Notes: generated from the letters alone by a model not told the origin. Positions 15,772 to 25,759 are shown, counted from the stretch's first letter. The stretch: DNA of 64,000 nt from Streptomyces melanogenes (GCF_014649795.1 NZ_BMTS01000003.1:496001-560000); one strand, 5' to 3'. Made by a program: numbers and translations.

Positions 15772-16658
15772 CGGGCGCTCCTTCGCTGCAGCGGCAGATG
15801 GACGGCCATGACGAGCGCCGCGACCAGCACCATGTCGAGGCTGAGGGCGAGCGCCACGTTCTCCTGGCCGATCAGGACGTTGCCGGAGAGCGCGTCCGCG
15901 ATCTGGAGGGTCACCAGCGGGATCGAGCTGCCGACCATCGCGGCGGCGGTGGCGTAGGCGGCGAAGGCGCTGCCGAAGAGCAGCACGAACCCGCCGAGCA
16001 GGGTCGGCAGCAGCACCGGGATGCCGACGTGCCGCCAGTACTGCCAGGCGCCGGCACCGGAGTTGAGGGCGGCTTCCCGCCACTGGGGCCGCAGCCCGTC
16101 GAGAGCGGGCGCCACAGTGAGCACCATCAGGGGCACCAGAAAGTACAGGTACGTGAGGGTGAGCCCCCAGAAGCTGTAGAGGCTCCACCCGTGCCGGTCG
16201 AGGCCGAGGCGGGTGGTGAGCACACCGGCGTTGCCGAGGGTGGCGACGAAGGCGAACGCCAGCGGTACACCGCCGAAGTTGGCGAGGACGCCGGACGCGG
16301 TGAGCACGGCCTCGCGCAGCGCCCGGCCGCGCGAGGTGACGACGGCCTGGGCGAGCAGCAGCCCGAGCACCGAGCCGATGCCCGCGGTGGTGGCGGCCAG
16401 CTTGAGGCTGCCGAGGAGGGCGGTGCGGTAGGCGCCGTGCACGGACTGGTCGAGGTTGCCGAGTCCGTACGAGCCGTTGACGGTGAACGCCCCGTCGACC
16501 ATGGCGACGGCGGGGAGCCCGAAGGCGAGGGCCACGAAGGCGAGCAGGGGCAGGGCGGCGAGCCAGGACCCGGAGGCCCTGGGGCCCCGCCGCCGGGGCC
16601 GGCGCGCGTCGAGCGCGTCGCCGACCCCCGGCGAGGAGGAAGTGGTCAGAGTCGTCAT
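15759..16658 (-). CDS. ABC transporter permease 1
   Basis: 299 residues with a charged N-terminal tail and about six transmembrane segments. The EAA loop is visible as WREAALNSGAGAWQYWRHVG. It is encoded nine bases after the binding-protein gene. Together with permease 2, the ATPase and the lipoprotein receptor it makes a complete importer. Confidence 0.9.
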   Translation of the reverse strand: MTTLTTSSSPGVGDALDARRPRRRGPRASGSWLAALPLLAFVALAFGLPAVAMVDGAFTVNGSYGLGNLDQSVHGAYRTALLGSLKLAATTAGIGSVLGLLLAQAVVTSRGRALREAVLTASGVLANFGGVPLAFAFVATLGNAGVLTTRLGLDRHGWSLYSFWGLTLTYLYFLVPLMVLTVAPALDGLRPQWREAALNSGAGAWQYWRHVGIPVLLPTLLGGFVLLFGSAFAAYATAAAMVGSSIPLVTLQIADALSGNVLIGQENVALALSLDMVLVAALVMAVHLPLQRRSARWLA

Positions 16659-16667
16659 GGATTCGGA

Positions 16668-17840
16668 TCAGCCCGAGATCGCCTTGGCCCAGCCCGCGGC
16701 GAGGACCTGCTTGGCCTTGGCGGTCTGTGCCTCGGAGGGGAACTTCGGGGTGCCCGCGACCTTGGGGAGCGCGGCGGCGGCGGCCTTGTCGAGCGTGCCG
16801 TCCTGCTCCATGGCGGTCATGAGGGCGGGCCGGGCGTGGCCCTTGAGCCAGAGGTTCTGCCCCTCGGCGGAGTACAGGTACTCCTGCCACAGCCGGGCGG
16901 CGGCGGGGTGCGGCGCGTCCTTGTTGATGGCCTGGGAGTAGTACTGCGCGTAGATCCCGTCACTGGGCACGGCGACCTTCCAGTCCAGGCCCTTGCTCTT
17001 GAACTCCTCGCCGTACCCGGCGTTGAGGTAGTCCCAGTCGATGCTGATCGGGGTCTCGCCCTTCTCGACGGTGGCCGGGGTGGACTCGACGGGGTTGTAG
17101 TTCCCGTTCTTCTTCAGCTTGCCGAAGAAGTCGAGGCCGGGCTGGATGTCGTCGAAGGAGCCGCCGGAGGCGAGGGCCGCGGCGTAGACACCGGCGAACG
17201 CCGAACCGGACTTGGTCGGGTTGCCGTTGAGCGCGACCTGCCCCTTGTACTGGGGCTTCAGCAGGTCGGCGAAGGTCTGCGGGCACTCCTTGACGCGCTT
17301 GGCGTCACAGCCGATGGAGACGTAGCCGCCGTAGTCGTTGAACCACCGGGCCTGGGCGTCCTTCTGCCCCTCGGCGATCTTGTCGTACGCCTCGACCTTG
17401 TACGGGGCGGTCAGCCCCTGCTGGGCCGCGGCCTGGGCGAAGGAGGCACCGAGGTCGAGGACGTCCGGAGCGCGGTCCTGCCCCTTGCGGGTCTTGACGG
17501 CGTTGATCTCGTCCTGACTGGTCCCATCAGGATTCTCCACGGCAACCTTGACGCCGTACTTCTTGGTGAACCCATCGATAAGAGCCCCATAGTTGGCCCA
17601 GTCGCGGGGGATGGCGATGGCGTTGAGGGTGCCTTCCTTCTTGGCGGCGGCGACCAGGGCGTCCATCCCGCCGGCCCCCTTCGCGGACTCGGCGGCCGCG
17701 ACGGACTTCCCGCCGCCACCCTTCCCGGCCGAGTCGACGTTCTTGGCGTCGCTCTTCGTGCCACAGGCGGCAAGAGCGAACGCGGATGCGGTGAGCGCGA
17801 GGGCGATACCGGCGGTGCGGATACGGGGGGCGGTCGTCAC
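16668..17840 (-). CDS. ABC transporter substrate-binding lipoprotein
   Basis: 390 residues. The signal peptide ends in a lipobox FALAAC with acylated Cys26, followed by a Gly/Lys-rich linker and a two-lobed periplasmic-binding-protein fold of the iron(III)/polyamine/2-aminoethylphosphonate type (AIPRDWANYGALIDGFTKKY, later PISIDWDYLNAGYG). It is the first gene of the six-gene operon. The ligand cannot be read from the sequence; spermidine-like amines, phosphonates and metal chelates are all possible. Confidence 0.9.
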   Translation of the reverse strand: MTTAPRIRTAGIALALTASAFALAACGTKSDAKNVDSAGKGGGGKSVAAAESAKGAGGMDALVAAAKKEGTLNAIAIPRDWANYGALIDGFTKKYGVKVAVENPDGTSQDEINAVKTRKGQDRAPDVLDLGASFAQAAAQQGLTAPYKVEAYDKIAEGQKDAQARWFNDYGGYVSIGCDAKRVKECPQTFADLLKPQYKGQVALNGNPTKSGSAFAGVYAAALASGGSFDDIQPGLDFFGKLKKNGNYNPVESTPATVEKGETPISIDWDYLNAGYGEEFKSKGLDWKVAVPSDGIYAQYYSQAINKDAPHPAAARLWQEYLYSAEGQNLWLKGHARPALMTAMEQDGTLDKAAAAALPKVAGTPKFPSEAQTAKAKQVLAAGWAKAISG

Positions 17841-17861
17841 GAGGGCTCCATGAGGGGCGAG

Positions 17862-17890
17862 GTTGTACAGCCAACTGTTGTACAGACAAC
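17862..17890. promoter_or_regulatory. Tandem operator-like palindromes before the ABC importer
   Basis: GTTGTACAGCCAAC (17862-17875) and GTTGTACAGACAAC (17877-17890) are repeated with a 15-base period. The second is a perfect GTTGT-N4-ACAAC palindrome and the first differs by one base. They lie 22 to 50 bases upstream of the binding-protein start. A GntR dimer encoded at the end of the same operon is the likely binder. Confidence 0.65.
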
Positions 17891-17974
17891 TCCTTCATTA
17901 CGGGGGTGGTGTGTGTCGCGATGGTGAACGGGGGGAGGCGGGGAGGGCGGCGGGGGGCGAATTTCGGCCGGGTG

Positions 17975-18105
17975 GCCGATTGTGTGGCGGGATTGCCGCG
18001 GAGCGGCACTTAAGGGGCGCGGGGAACTGCGCGACCAGCCCAGCACGGTCCGCAGACGAACGAGACCCCCGGAGGGTTTAGGGAAGGGGCGGGGTGGGGC
18101 TACGT
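17975..18105. repeat. Modular palindromic repeat, copy R2 (one arm only)
   Basis: The right arm of the palindrome family is at 18013-18034, preceded by GATTGCCGCGGAGCGGCA (an inverted copy of the insert found in R3) and followed by CCGCAGACGAAC and the CGGAGGGTTTAGGGAAGGGG module. The left arm is absent, so this copy is degenerate. It abuts the stop codon of the leftward gene at 18100. The rest of the 17891-18099 spacer shows no gene. Confidence 0.8.
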
Positions 18106-19017
18106 ATCGCAGGTCAGGACGGACCCGCACACCCCACACCGAACCCGCACCCTCCCCCGAACCCCCACCCGATTCCGCTGCCCACACGTCGGACACGAAA
18201 AGCACACCCGCAGGGAGTCACCCCCACCCTCAAAGGAGTACGCCCCCGCCGAAGCCCCCCACACCCCGCCCGCACCCGACAGCGCACCCCGCCGATCCCG
18301 CGCATACCGCCGCCGCCCGGCCCACCCCGCCCCCACCAACGGCGGCTGCTGCGAATCGAGAAGCGCCCGGGCGACCCCCGCTCGGTACGCCGGGTACGCC
18401 TGCGGGCTGGTGAACCACGGCGACGGGTCCTCCCCGAACACCGCCGCCCGCTTCGCAAGGACGTATCCGAACTCCTCCGGCGTCAGATACCCCAACTTCT
18501 GGCTGGACACCCCGTCCTCCCGGAACGCGTCCAGCAGCAGCCACCCCGCCCCCAGATACGTCGTCGCCGTATCCGTGAGGATCTCGTTGTCCCGCGTCCC
18601 CGGGAACTCGAGCCCGAGCCGGTGCAGCAGCACATGCGTGATCTCGTGCGCGAGCGCCGCCCCGATGTCCCGCCGATGGTGCCGGAAGCGGTCGTTGAGC
18701 TCGATGAAGTACTCGGGGCCCGCGGCCAGTTCGACGGAGGCCGCGTGCTGCATCTCGCGGAACCCGACGATCATCCGGGCGTCCGGCAGATGCAGGTGCT
18801 GGACCAGCGCCCGGGCCACCCGCTGCGCGCCCAGATGGAGGTCGTCGTGGTCGGCGAAGGCCACGTCGGTGGGCAGGACGCTCGTCGCGTACCCCTGGAT
18901 CCCGTCGGCCGAGAGCCGCCGGTACAGCGCGGTGATCGCCGCCCGCACGGTCTCGATGTGCGGAAACCCGTGCACGACCGGGCTGGCCCCGGCCCCGGAC
19001 GCGTTCGGATGGGCCAC
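18100..19017 (-). CDS. Putative zinc metalloprotease with C-terminal zinc ribbon
   Basis: 305 residues from the GTG at 19015-19017, chosen because GGGGGTGA lies just upstream and the longer frame to 19140 adds an unlikely Gly/Pro-rich leader. The centre has HEITH (His124, Glu125, His128) followed by NEILTDTA with Glu145, which could be the third zinc ligand. The C-terminal 35 residues carry cysteines at 272, 275, 278, 294, 297 and 303, a CxxC-CxxC zinc ribbon after a basic linker. There is no signal peptide, so it is probably cytoplasmic. SprT-like proteins combine HExxH and a zinc ribbon, but I do not recognise this family and do not assign a substrate. Confidence 0.7.
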   Translation of the reverse strand: MAHPNASGAGASPVVHGFPHIETVRAAITALYRRLSADGIQGYATSVLPTDVAFADHDDLHLGAQRVARALVQHLHLPDARMIVGFREMQHAASVELAAGPEYFIELNDRFRHHRRDIGAALAHEITHVLLHRLGLEFPGTRDNEILTDTATTYLGAGWLLLDAFREDGVSSQKLGYLTPEEFGYVLAKRAAVFGEDPSPWFTSPQAYPAYRAGVARALLDSQQPPLVGAGWAGRRRYARDRRGALSGAGGVWGASAGAYSFEGGGDSLRVCFSCPTCGQRNRVGVRGRVRVRCGVCGSVLTCDT

Positions 19018-19113
19018 GCTGTCACCCCCGTACGACGGTGAACCAGCCTCCACTGTACGAGGCGCGCGCGGCACCCCGCCTTCGTACGCATGGCCGGAAA
19101 CCAATCCTTGTAG

Positions 19114-20025
<912 letters not shown>

Positions 20026-20098
20026 CGCTCCGCCTCGTACGGCTGGCCGGGCGCCCCGAAATTTGCGGGCGTCCGGCCCAATCTGGTCATATGTGGAC

Positions 20099-20752
20099 AT
20101 GCCGATCACAGTGGTCATCGCGGACGACCAGGAGATGGTCAGGACCGGGTTCCGCATGATCCTGGAGAGCAGGCCCGACATCGACGTCCTCGACGACGTC
20201 CACGACGGGCCGTCCGCCCTGGCGGCGGTGGACCGGCACGACCCGGACGTCCTGCTCCTGGACATCCGCATGCCCGGCCTCGACGGCCTCGAGGTCACCC
20301 GCCGCCTCTCCGGCCGCGACCGCCCGCGCATCGTGATCGTCACCACCTTCGACCTCGACGAATACGTCCACGCCGCCCTGCACGGCGGTGCCTCCGGCTT
20401 CCTCCTCAAGGACGCCAGCCCCGAGATGCTGGTCGAGGCGGTCCGGGCGGCGGCGGCCGGGGACTCCCTGGTCTCCCCGGCGATCACCGTCCGGCTGCTG
20501 CGCGAGCTCGCCACCGCCCGCCCCGCCAGCTCCCCGCGGCAGCCCGCCGAACCCCTCACCGAGCGCGAACGCGACGTCGTACGGTGTCTGGCGCGCGGCG
20601 CCACCAACGCCGAGATCGCCGCCGAGCTGTACGTCTCCCTCTCCACCGTGAAGACCCATCTGGCCAATGTGCAGGGCAAGCTCGGCGCCCGGAACCGGGT
20701 GGAGATCGCCGCCTGGGCCTGGGAGAGCGGGCTGGCCACGGGCGCCGCGTGA
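20099..20752 (+). CDS. NarL/FixJ-family response regulator
   Basis: 217 residues. The receiver domain starts MPITVVIADDQEMVRTGFRM, with phosphoacceptor Asp55 in LLLDIRMPGLDG and the switch Thr and Lys in VTTF and LLKDASPE. The C-terminal LuxR helix-turn-helix is PLTERERDVVRCLARGATNA then STVKTHLANVQGKLGARNRV. It overlaps the sensor kinase gene by three bases. The target is unknown; the adjacent trypsin and GH101 genes are candidates. Confidence 0.93.
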   Translation: MPITVVIADDQEMVRTGFRMILESRPDIDVLDDVHDGPSALAAVDRHDPDVLLLDIRMPGLDGLEVTRRLSGRDRPRIVIVTTFDLDEYVHAALHGGASGFLLKDASPEMLVEAVRAAAAGDSLVSPAITVRLLRELATARPASSPRQPAEPLTERERDVVRCLARGATNAEIAAELYVSLSTVKTHLANVQGKLGARNRVEIAAWAWESGLATGAA

Positions 20753-21888
20753 GCCCGCTCCGCCGCTGGCTGCGCGGCCACCCCCACTGGGCCGAGGCCG
20801 CCCGAGGGGCGCTCGCCGCGGTCCTGGTCGGGCTCGTCGTCTTCGAGGGCCTGGCCCTGGCCCGCCAGCCCACCACCCCGCACGCCATCGTCTGGGCCTC
20901 GGGCCTGGTGGTCTGTCTGTGCGCGCTGCCGTGGCCCCGGTTCGACCTGGTCGTACGGGCCTGGGTCGCCGCGGCCGCCACCTGGGCCGCGACCGGGCTG
21001 ATGTTCCTCGACCGCCCGGAGATCGTCTGGGGGATGGGCGAGGCGGTGGCGCTGCTTGTGCTGCTCGCGGCGGTCCTGCTGCGGGCGCCGTCCCGGACCG
21101 CCGCCGTCCTCGGTCCGGTGCTCGGGCTCGGCTGTATGGCGGTGCCGGTCCGGGACGCCTCGCCGGGCCGGTTCACCCTGCTCTTCGCGGTGCTCACGGT
21201 CGTCGTCAGCGCCTATTCGCTGCTGCTGCGCGCCCAGTCCTGGCAGCGCGTGCGCGACCTCCAGGCCGTCCGCGCGGCCGAGCGCATCGAACTCGCCCGC
21301 GAGCTCCACGACCTGATCGCCCACCACGTCACCGGCATCGTCGTCCAGGCCCGGGCGGCCCGCTTCACCGGGGTCGAGGGGCAGCGGGCCGCCGACACCT
21401 TCGGCCGGATCGAGGAGGCGGGCGGGGACGCGCTGAGCGCGATGCGCCGGCTGGTGCGGGTGCTGCGGGAGGGCGAGCCCGAGACCGAGCCGGTCGCGGG
21501 CCTCGCGCAGCTGCGCGAGCTGGCCGACCGCTTCTCCCTGGCGGGCCCGCCGGCCGTGCTGTACGTCGAGGCGGGCCTGGAGGAGCGGCTGCCCGGCGAG
21601 GTCGCGGCGGCCGCGTACCGGGTGGTGCGCGAGGCCCTGACGAACGTCCGCAAGCACGCGGCGGACGCGAGTGCGGTACGGGTGGGGCTCCGTGTGGTCG
21701 GCGACGCCCTGGAGGTCCGCGTCGCCGACGACGGCTCCCGGGCGGCGCGCCTTCCGCCGGGCGCGCGGGGCGGCGGCTTCGGCCTGGCGGGCCTGACGGA
21801 GCGGGTAACGGCCCTGGGCGGCGAGCTACGGGCGGGCCCGGCGCCGGAGGGGGGTTGGCAGATCCTGGCAATCCTGCCGCTGCGTTAG
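20749..21888 (+). CDS. Sensor histidine kinase, DesK/NarX type
   Basis: 379 residues from a GTG overlapping the regulator stop. The N-terminal 160 residues hold about five hydrophobic membrane segments with little extracellular domain, suggesting a membrane or intramembrane signal. The HisKA_3 dimerisation helix contains His187 in ELARELHDLIAHHVTG. The HATPase domain follows, with VVREALTNVRKHAADAS (N-box), VADDGS and GFGLAGLTERV (G-boxes). It is the cognate partner of the preceding response regulator. Confidence 0.92.
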   Translation: MSPLRRWLRGHPHWAEAARGALAAVLVGLVVFEGLALARQPTTPHAIVWASGLVVCLCALPWPRFDLVVRAWVAAAATWAATGLMFLDRPEIVWGMGEAVALLVLLAAVLLRAPSRTAAVLGPVLGLGCMAVPVRDASPGRFTLLFAVLTVVVSAYSLLLRAQSWQRVRDLQAVRAAERIELARELHDLIAHHVTGIVVQARAARFTGVEGQRAADTFGRIEEAGGDALSAMRRLVRVLREGEPETEPVAGLAQLRELADRFSLAGPPAVLYVEAGLEERLPGEVAAAAYRVVREALTNVRKHAADASAVRVGLRVVGDALEVRVADDGSRAARLPPGARGGGFGLAGLTERVTALGGELRAGPAPEGGWQILAILPLR

Positions 21889-21889
21889 C

Positions 21890-22060
21890 CCGGTCTTTGT
21901 CTGCGGGTGGGTGGCCGGTTGCTCGCGCAGTTCCCCGCGCCCCTTAAATGCCGCTCCGCGGCAATCCCCCTGGGCGCCCCGAAGGGGCGCATCTCAGGGG
22001 CGCGGGGAACTGCGCGACCAGTTGGGGACGGCCCGCAGACAAACACCGGGCCCGCCCACC
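21890..22060. repeat. Modular palindromic repeat, copy R3
   Basis: It begins directly after the kinase stop codon with CCGGTCTTTGTCTGCGGG. Arms at 21923-21944 and 21996-22017 are perfectly complementary over 22 bases and enclose a 51-base insert that contains two smaller hairpins (CCGCTCCGCGG, and GCGCCCCGAAGGGGCGC). The rest of the 278-base spacer to the GH101 gene shows nothing else apart from the ribosome-binding site GAGGAGG. Confidence 0.85.
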
Positions 22061-22166
22061 CGCCGCACTTAGTCCAACACCCCCACCCCCTTTGTCCATG
22101 GGCGCACCCACGCCTCCCACCCCATCGTGATCTCGCACGCGACCCCGTCACGAGGAGGCACCCGAC

Positions 22167-25100
22167 GTGAACGCCGAAGTACGCGGACCGAAGCGGAGGA
22201 CGGTGGTCGCGATCACCGCGCTGGCCGGGGCCGGGGCCGCGCTGGGGTCGCCCGGGGTCGCCCGGGCCGCCGGGGAGACCGCCATACGGTCGCGCGACCT
22301 GGAGGTGCGGCTCGACACCACCTTCCCGCGCATCGTCTCGTACACCGACCGCGACAGCGGCGCGAAGCTGCATGGGCAGACGGAGCCGGTCACCAGCCTC
22401 CTGGTCGACGGGGTCGCCCACACACCCCGGGTCACCGCACGGACGGCCCGCGACCGGGCCACGTACACCCTCGCCCTCGACGGCGGCGCCGAGATCGGCG
22501 TGGAGATCCGCGTCGACGGGCACCGCGTCGACTGGCGAGTGACCCGGATCGACGACACCCCGGCCCTTCGGATCGGCACCCTCCAGATCCCCGCCCTCGC
22601 CCTGCTCTCCGTCCGCAGCGACCAACCCGGCGCGGCCCTGCTCGCCGCCCGGATCCAGCTGGACAAGGCGAAGAGCGGCGACACGCTCGTCCACGTCACC
22701 GCCGACACCGCCCCGGACGCGGCGCCGCTCGGCTGCGCGTACGCCGTGGTCGCGCACGACGGCCTCGGCGGGGCCGTCGAGACCAACACCGTCTACGACA
22801 AGCCTGACAGCGCCGCCGGGACCACCTGGGAGAACGGGCGGCTCTGGCGCCAGACCGTCAGGCGCGACGGGTACGTCGAGGCGCGGCTCGTCCCCGGCCA
22901 GTGGACGCACCGGGCCGCCACCGCCGCAGTGGACGACACCGAGCCGCTGCCGTACGCCACGGTGATCGTCACCGGTGACCGGGGCGGCGACGGCACCGTC
23001 GACTGGCAGGACGCCGCCATCGCGTTCCGCGACATCATGGTCAGCCCCCTCGGCGCCGACGAGCAGCATCTGCGGGTCGTCCCGCACATCCCCTTCAACT
23101 TCGCCTCGCAGGCGACCAACCCGTTCCTGGCCACCCTCGACAACGTCAAGCGGATCTCGCTGGCCACCGACGGCCTGCGCCAGTACACGCTGCTCAAGGG
23201 CTACCAGTCCGAGGGCCACGACTCGGCCCACCCGGACTACGCGGGCAACTACAACGAGCGCGCGGGCGGCATCGAGGACCTCAACCACCTGGTCCGCGAG
23301 GGGAAGAAGTGGAACAGCGACTTCGCCGTCCACGTCAACGCCACCGAGTCCTACCCCGTCGCCCACGCCTTCTCCGAGACGCTGGTCGACAAGGCGAACG
23401 AGCAGTGGGACTGGCTCGACCAGTCGTACCGCATCGACCAGCGCCGCGACCTGGTCTCCGGTGACATCGCCCGGCGGTTCGCCGCGCTGCGCCGCGACGC
23501 GGACCCGGCGCTCGGCGCCGTCTACATCGACGTGTTCCGCGAGTCCGGCTGGACCTCCGACCGCCTCCAGCGCGAACTGCGCGCCCAGGGCTGGCTGGTC
23601 ACCTCCGAGTGGGGGCACGGCCTGGAGCGCTCCTCGCTCTGGTCGCACTGGGCCAACGAGACCGACTACGGCGGCGACACCTCGCGCGGCATCAACTCGC
23701 GGCTGATCCGCTTCATCCGCAACCACCAAAAGGACGTCTTCGCCGACAAGTGGCCCACGCTCCTCGGCCACGTCCGCATGGGCAACTTCGAGGGGTGGGT
23801 CGGCAAGACCGACTGGACGGCGTTCTACCAGCTGATCTGGACGCAGTCGCTGCCCGCCAAGTACCTCCAGGCGTATCCGGTCCGGCGCTGGGACGAGCAC
23901 GAGATCACCTTCTTCGGGCCCGGCGCCACCTCGGTCTCCGACGCCGACGGCACCCGCCGGATCACCACGGACGCGCGCGTGGTGTACGACGGCGGCGCCT
24001 ATCTGCTGCCCTGGGAGCCCCGCCGCGCGGCCGACCCGGCCAAGCTCTACCACTACAACCCGGCCGGTGGCACGACGAGTTGGCGACTGCCGCGCGGCTG
24101 GTCAGGGGCCCGTTCGGTGGTCCTGTACCGGCTCACCGACCAGGGCCGGGCGTACGAGCGCGAGCTGCCGGTCCGCTCCGGCTCGGTCACCATCGAGGGC
24201 GCGGCGGCCGGACAGCCCTATGTCGTCGTGCGCGAGCGCTCCCGCGCCCGGGACCCGCGCTGGGGCCAGGGCACCGGCCTGTACGACCCCGGCTTCCACG
24301 CCGGCTCCCTGAAGGGCTGGACGGTCAGCGGCCCCGCGTCCGTACAGCGCAGTGCGCTCGGCGACTACGAGCTGGTGATCGGCGCGGGCGTGGCGGCCTC
24401 CGTCGGCCAGCGCCTGACCCGCCTCGCGCCCGGTACGTACGCCGCTTCCGTGCAGGTGGAAGTGGGTGAGCGGGCGGGGGAGCGGCGCGTCGCGGCCCTG
24501 GAGGTGCGCACCGCCGACGGGGTGACCGCGCGCAACTGGACGGCGACCTCCACGGCGGGCAACTTCGTCGCCGCCGACCGCAAGCACGGCACCCGCTTCC
24601 AGCGGATGTTCACCCACTTCACGGTCCCCGAGGGCGGCGGCCCGGTGGAGCTGGCCCTGCGCGCGGAGGCGGGGGAGGCCCGGGTGCGGTTCGACAACGT
24701 CCGGGTCGTGGCGGCGCGGCCCACCGCCAAGGAGGGCGCGCTGGCCTACGAGGACTTCGAGAACGTGCCGCAGGGCTGGGGCGTCTTCGTCAAGGGCGAC
24801 GCGGGCGGCGCCACCGACCCCCGCACCCACATCGCGCAGCGGCACGCCCCGTACACCCAGCGCGGCTGGAACGGGAAGGCGGTCGACGACGTGATCGACG
24901 GCGGCCAGTCGCTCAAATCGCGCGGCGAGAACGACGGCGTGGTCTACCGGACGGTGCCGTTCAGTGTCCGTTTCCTCCCGGGTAAGCGCTATCGCGTCGG
25001 CTTCCGTTACGAGAGCGAGAAGGCCGGCCAGTACGCCTGGGTCACGGCCGTCGACGAGGGCGCCGGCACGCGCGAGCTGAGCCGCGAGGTGTTCGGCGCG

Positions 25101-25235
25101 GCGACCGGACCGACCGCGTACGCCTACGAGTTCACGGCCCCCGCGACCGGCGAGGCGTGGGTCGGGCTGCGCAGGACGGGCGACGACGGGACGGCGGAGT
25201 TCACGCTGGACGCGTTCGAGGTGACGGAGGCATGA
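22167..25235 (+). CDS. Secreted GH101 endo-alpha-N-acetylgalactosaminidase
   Basis: 1022 residues, GTG start with GAGGAGG 8 bases upstream. The N-terminus has a twin-arginine-like signal (KRRTVVAITALAGAGAALG). The catalytic region (about 270-600) has VYIDVFRESGW with the likely nucleophile Asp455 and LVTSEWGHGLERSS with the likely acid/base Glu481, the pattern of GH101 enzymes. These release the core-1 disaccharide Gal-beta-1,3-GalNAc from Ser/Thr of mucin-type glycoproteins. Beta-sandwich, carbohydrate-binding-like domains follow (about 700-860 and 870-1022). A beta-galactosidase gene lies 0.5 kb downstream. It is shorter than the large pathogen enzymes. Confidence 0.85.
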   Translation: MNAEVRGPKRRTVVAITALAGAGAALGSPGVARAAGETAIRSRDLEVRLDTTFPRIVSYTDRDSGAKLHGQTEPVTSLLVDGVAHTPRVTARTARDRATYTLALDGGAEIGVEIRVDGHRVDWRVTRIDDTPALRIGTLQIPALALLSVRSDQPGAALLAARIQLDKAKSGDTLVHVTADTAPDAAPLGCAYAVVAHDGLGGAVETNTVYDKPDSAAGTTWENGRLWRQTVRRDGYVEARLVPGQWTHRAATAAVDDTEPLPYATVIVTGDRGGDGTVDWQDAAIAFRDIMVSPLGADEQHLRVVPHIPFNFASQATNPFLATLDNVKRISLATDGLRQYTLLKGYQSEGHDSAHPDYAGNYNERAGGIEDLNHLVREGKKWNSDFAVHVNATESYPVAHAFSETLVDKANEQWDWLDQSYRIDQRRDLVSGDIARRFAALRRDADPALGAVYIDVFRESGWTSDRLQRELRAQGWLVTSEWGHGLERSSLWSHWANETDYGGDTSRGINSRLIRFIRNHQKDVFADKWPTLLGHVRMGNFEGWVGKTDWTAFYQLIWTQSLPAKYLQAYPVRRWDEHEITFFGPGATSVSDADGTRRITTDARVVYDGGAYLLPWEPRRAADPAKLYHYNPAGGTTSWRLPRGWSGARSVVLYRLTDQGRAYERELPVRSGSVTIEGAAAGQPYVVVRERSRARDPRWGQGTGLYDPGFHAGSLKGWTVSGPASVQRSALGDYELVIGAGVAASVGQRLTRLAPGTYAASVQVEVGERAGERRVAALEVRTADGVTARNWTATSTAGNFVAADRKHGTRFQRMFTHFTVPEGGGPVELALRAEAGEARVRFDNVRVVAARPTAKEGALAYEDFENVPQGWGVFVKGDAGGATDPRTHIAQRHAPYTQRGWNGKAVDDVIDGGQSLKSRGENDGVVYRTVPFSVRFLPGKRYRVGFRYESEKAGQYAWVTAVDEGAGTRELSREVFGAATGPTAYAYEFTAPATGEAWVGLRRTGDDGTAEFTLDAFEVTEA

Positions 25236-25240
25236 GGGGC

Positions 25241-25272
25241 GGCCGCCCCGCCCTTGCGGGGGCGGGGCGGCC
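25241..25272. terminator. Bidirectional terminator
   Basis: A perfect 13-bp GC stem (GGCCGCCCCGCCC at 25241-25253, complement at 25260-25272) with loop TTGCGG lies between the convergent GH101 and neocarzinostatin-like genes. Confidence 0.85.
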
Positions 25273-25278
25273 GTTCGA

Positions 25279-25701
25279 TCAGTTGAAGGAGATGTTCTGG
25301 ACCGTGTTGCCCGTGGTCTGCTCCCAGGCGGTGACGTTGCACTGGGTGCCCGCCGCGGCGCAGTCCACGTTGACGTCCTGGCCCGTGGACCAGTCCTTGG
25401 CGACGAAGGTCTTCTTGACGACGAGCGTCGTCGACACGGCGCCGTTGGCGTCGGCGGTGAGGAACTTGACGTCGTTGGAACAGAGCGTGGCCGAGGCGCA
25501 CTCGCCCACGTTCACGGCGGCGCCGGGCGTGTAGCCGGAACCGGAGACCGAGACCGTCTGGCCGTCGGAGAGCCCGCTGCTCGGGGTCACCGAGAGCGCG
25601 GTCGCGGCGGACGCGGGAGTGGCGAGCAGCACGGTCGCCGCCACGGCGGCTCCAGAGGCGGCCAACTTGGCGATGCGGGATCGGGTGATGAGATCCTTCA
25701 T
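25279..25701 (-). CDS. Secreted neocarzinostatin-family protein
   Basis: 140 residues. A Sec signal peptide ends ATPASA (about residue 32), and the mature protein begins ATALSVTPSSGLSDGQTVSV, which resembles the start of neocarzinostatin and macromomycin. Four cysteines in two pairs (GECASATLC and VDCAAAGTQC) match the two disulfides of the family, and the chain ends NISFN. Family members are seven-stranded Ig-like carriers of enediyne chromophores. No enediyne polyketide synthase is in the window, so this is an orphan apoprotein whose ligand is unknown. GAGG lies five bases before the ATG. Confidence 0.9.
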   Translation of the reverse strand: MKDLITRSRIAKLAASGAAVAATVLLATPASAATALSVTPSSGLSDGQTVSVSGSGYTPGAAVNVGECASATLCSNDVKFLTADANGAVSTTLVVKKTFVAKDWSTGQDVNVDCAAAGTQCNVTAWEQTTGNTVQNISFN

Positions 25702-25759
25702 GTCAACCTCAAAAGGGTGCGTCGGGAGAGGGAACGCGCTTTCTTCGCGCTCTTCGAGG

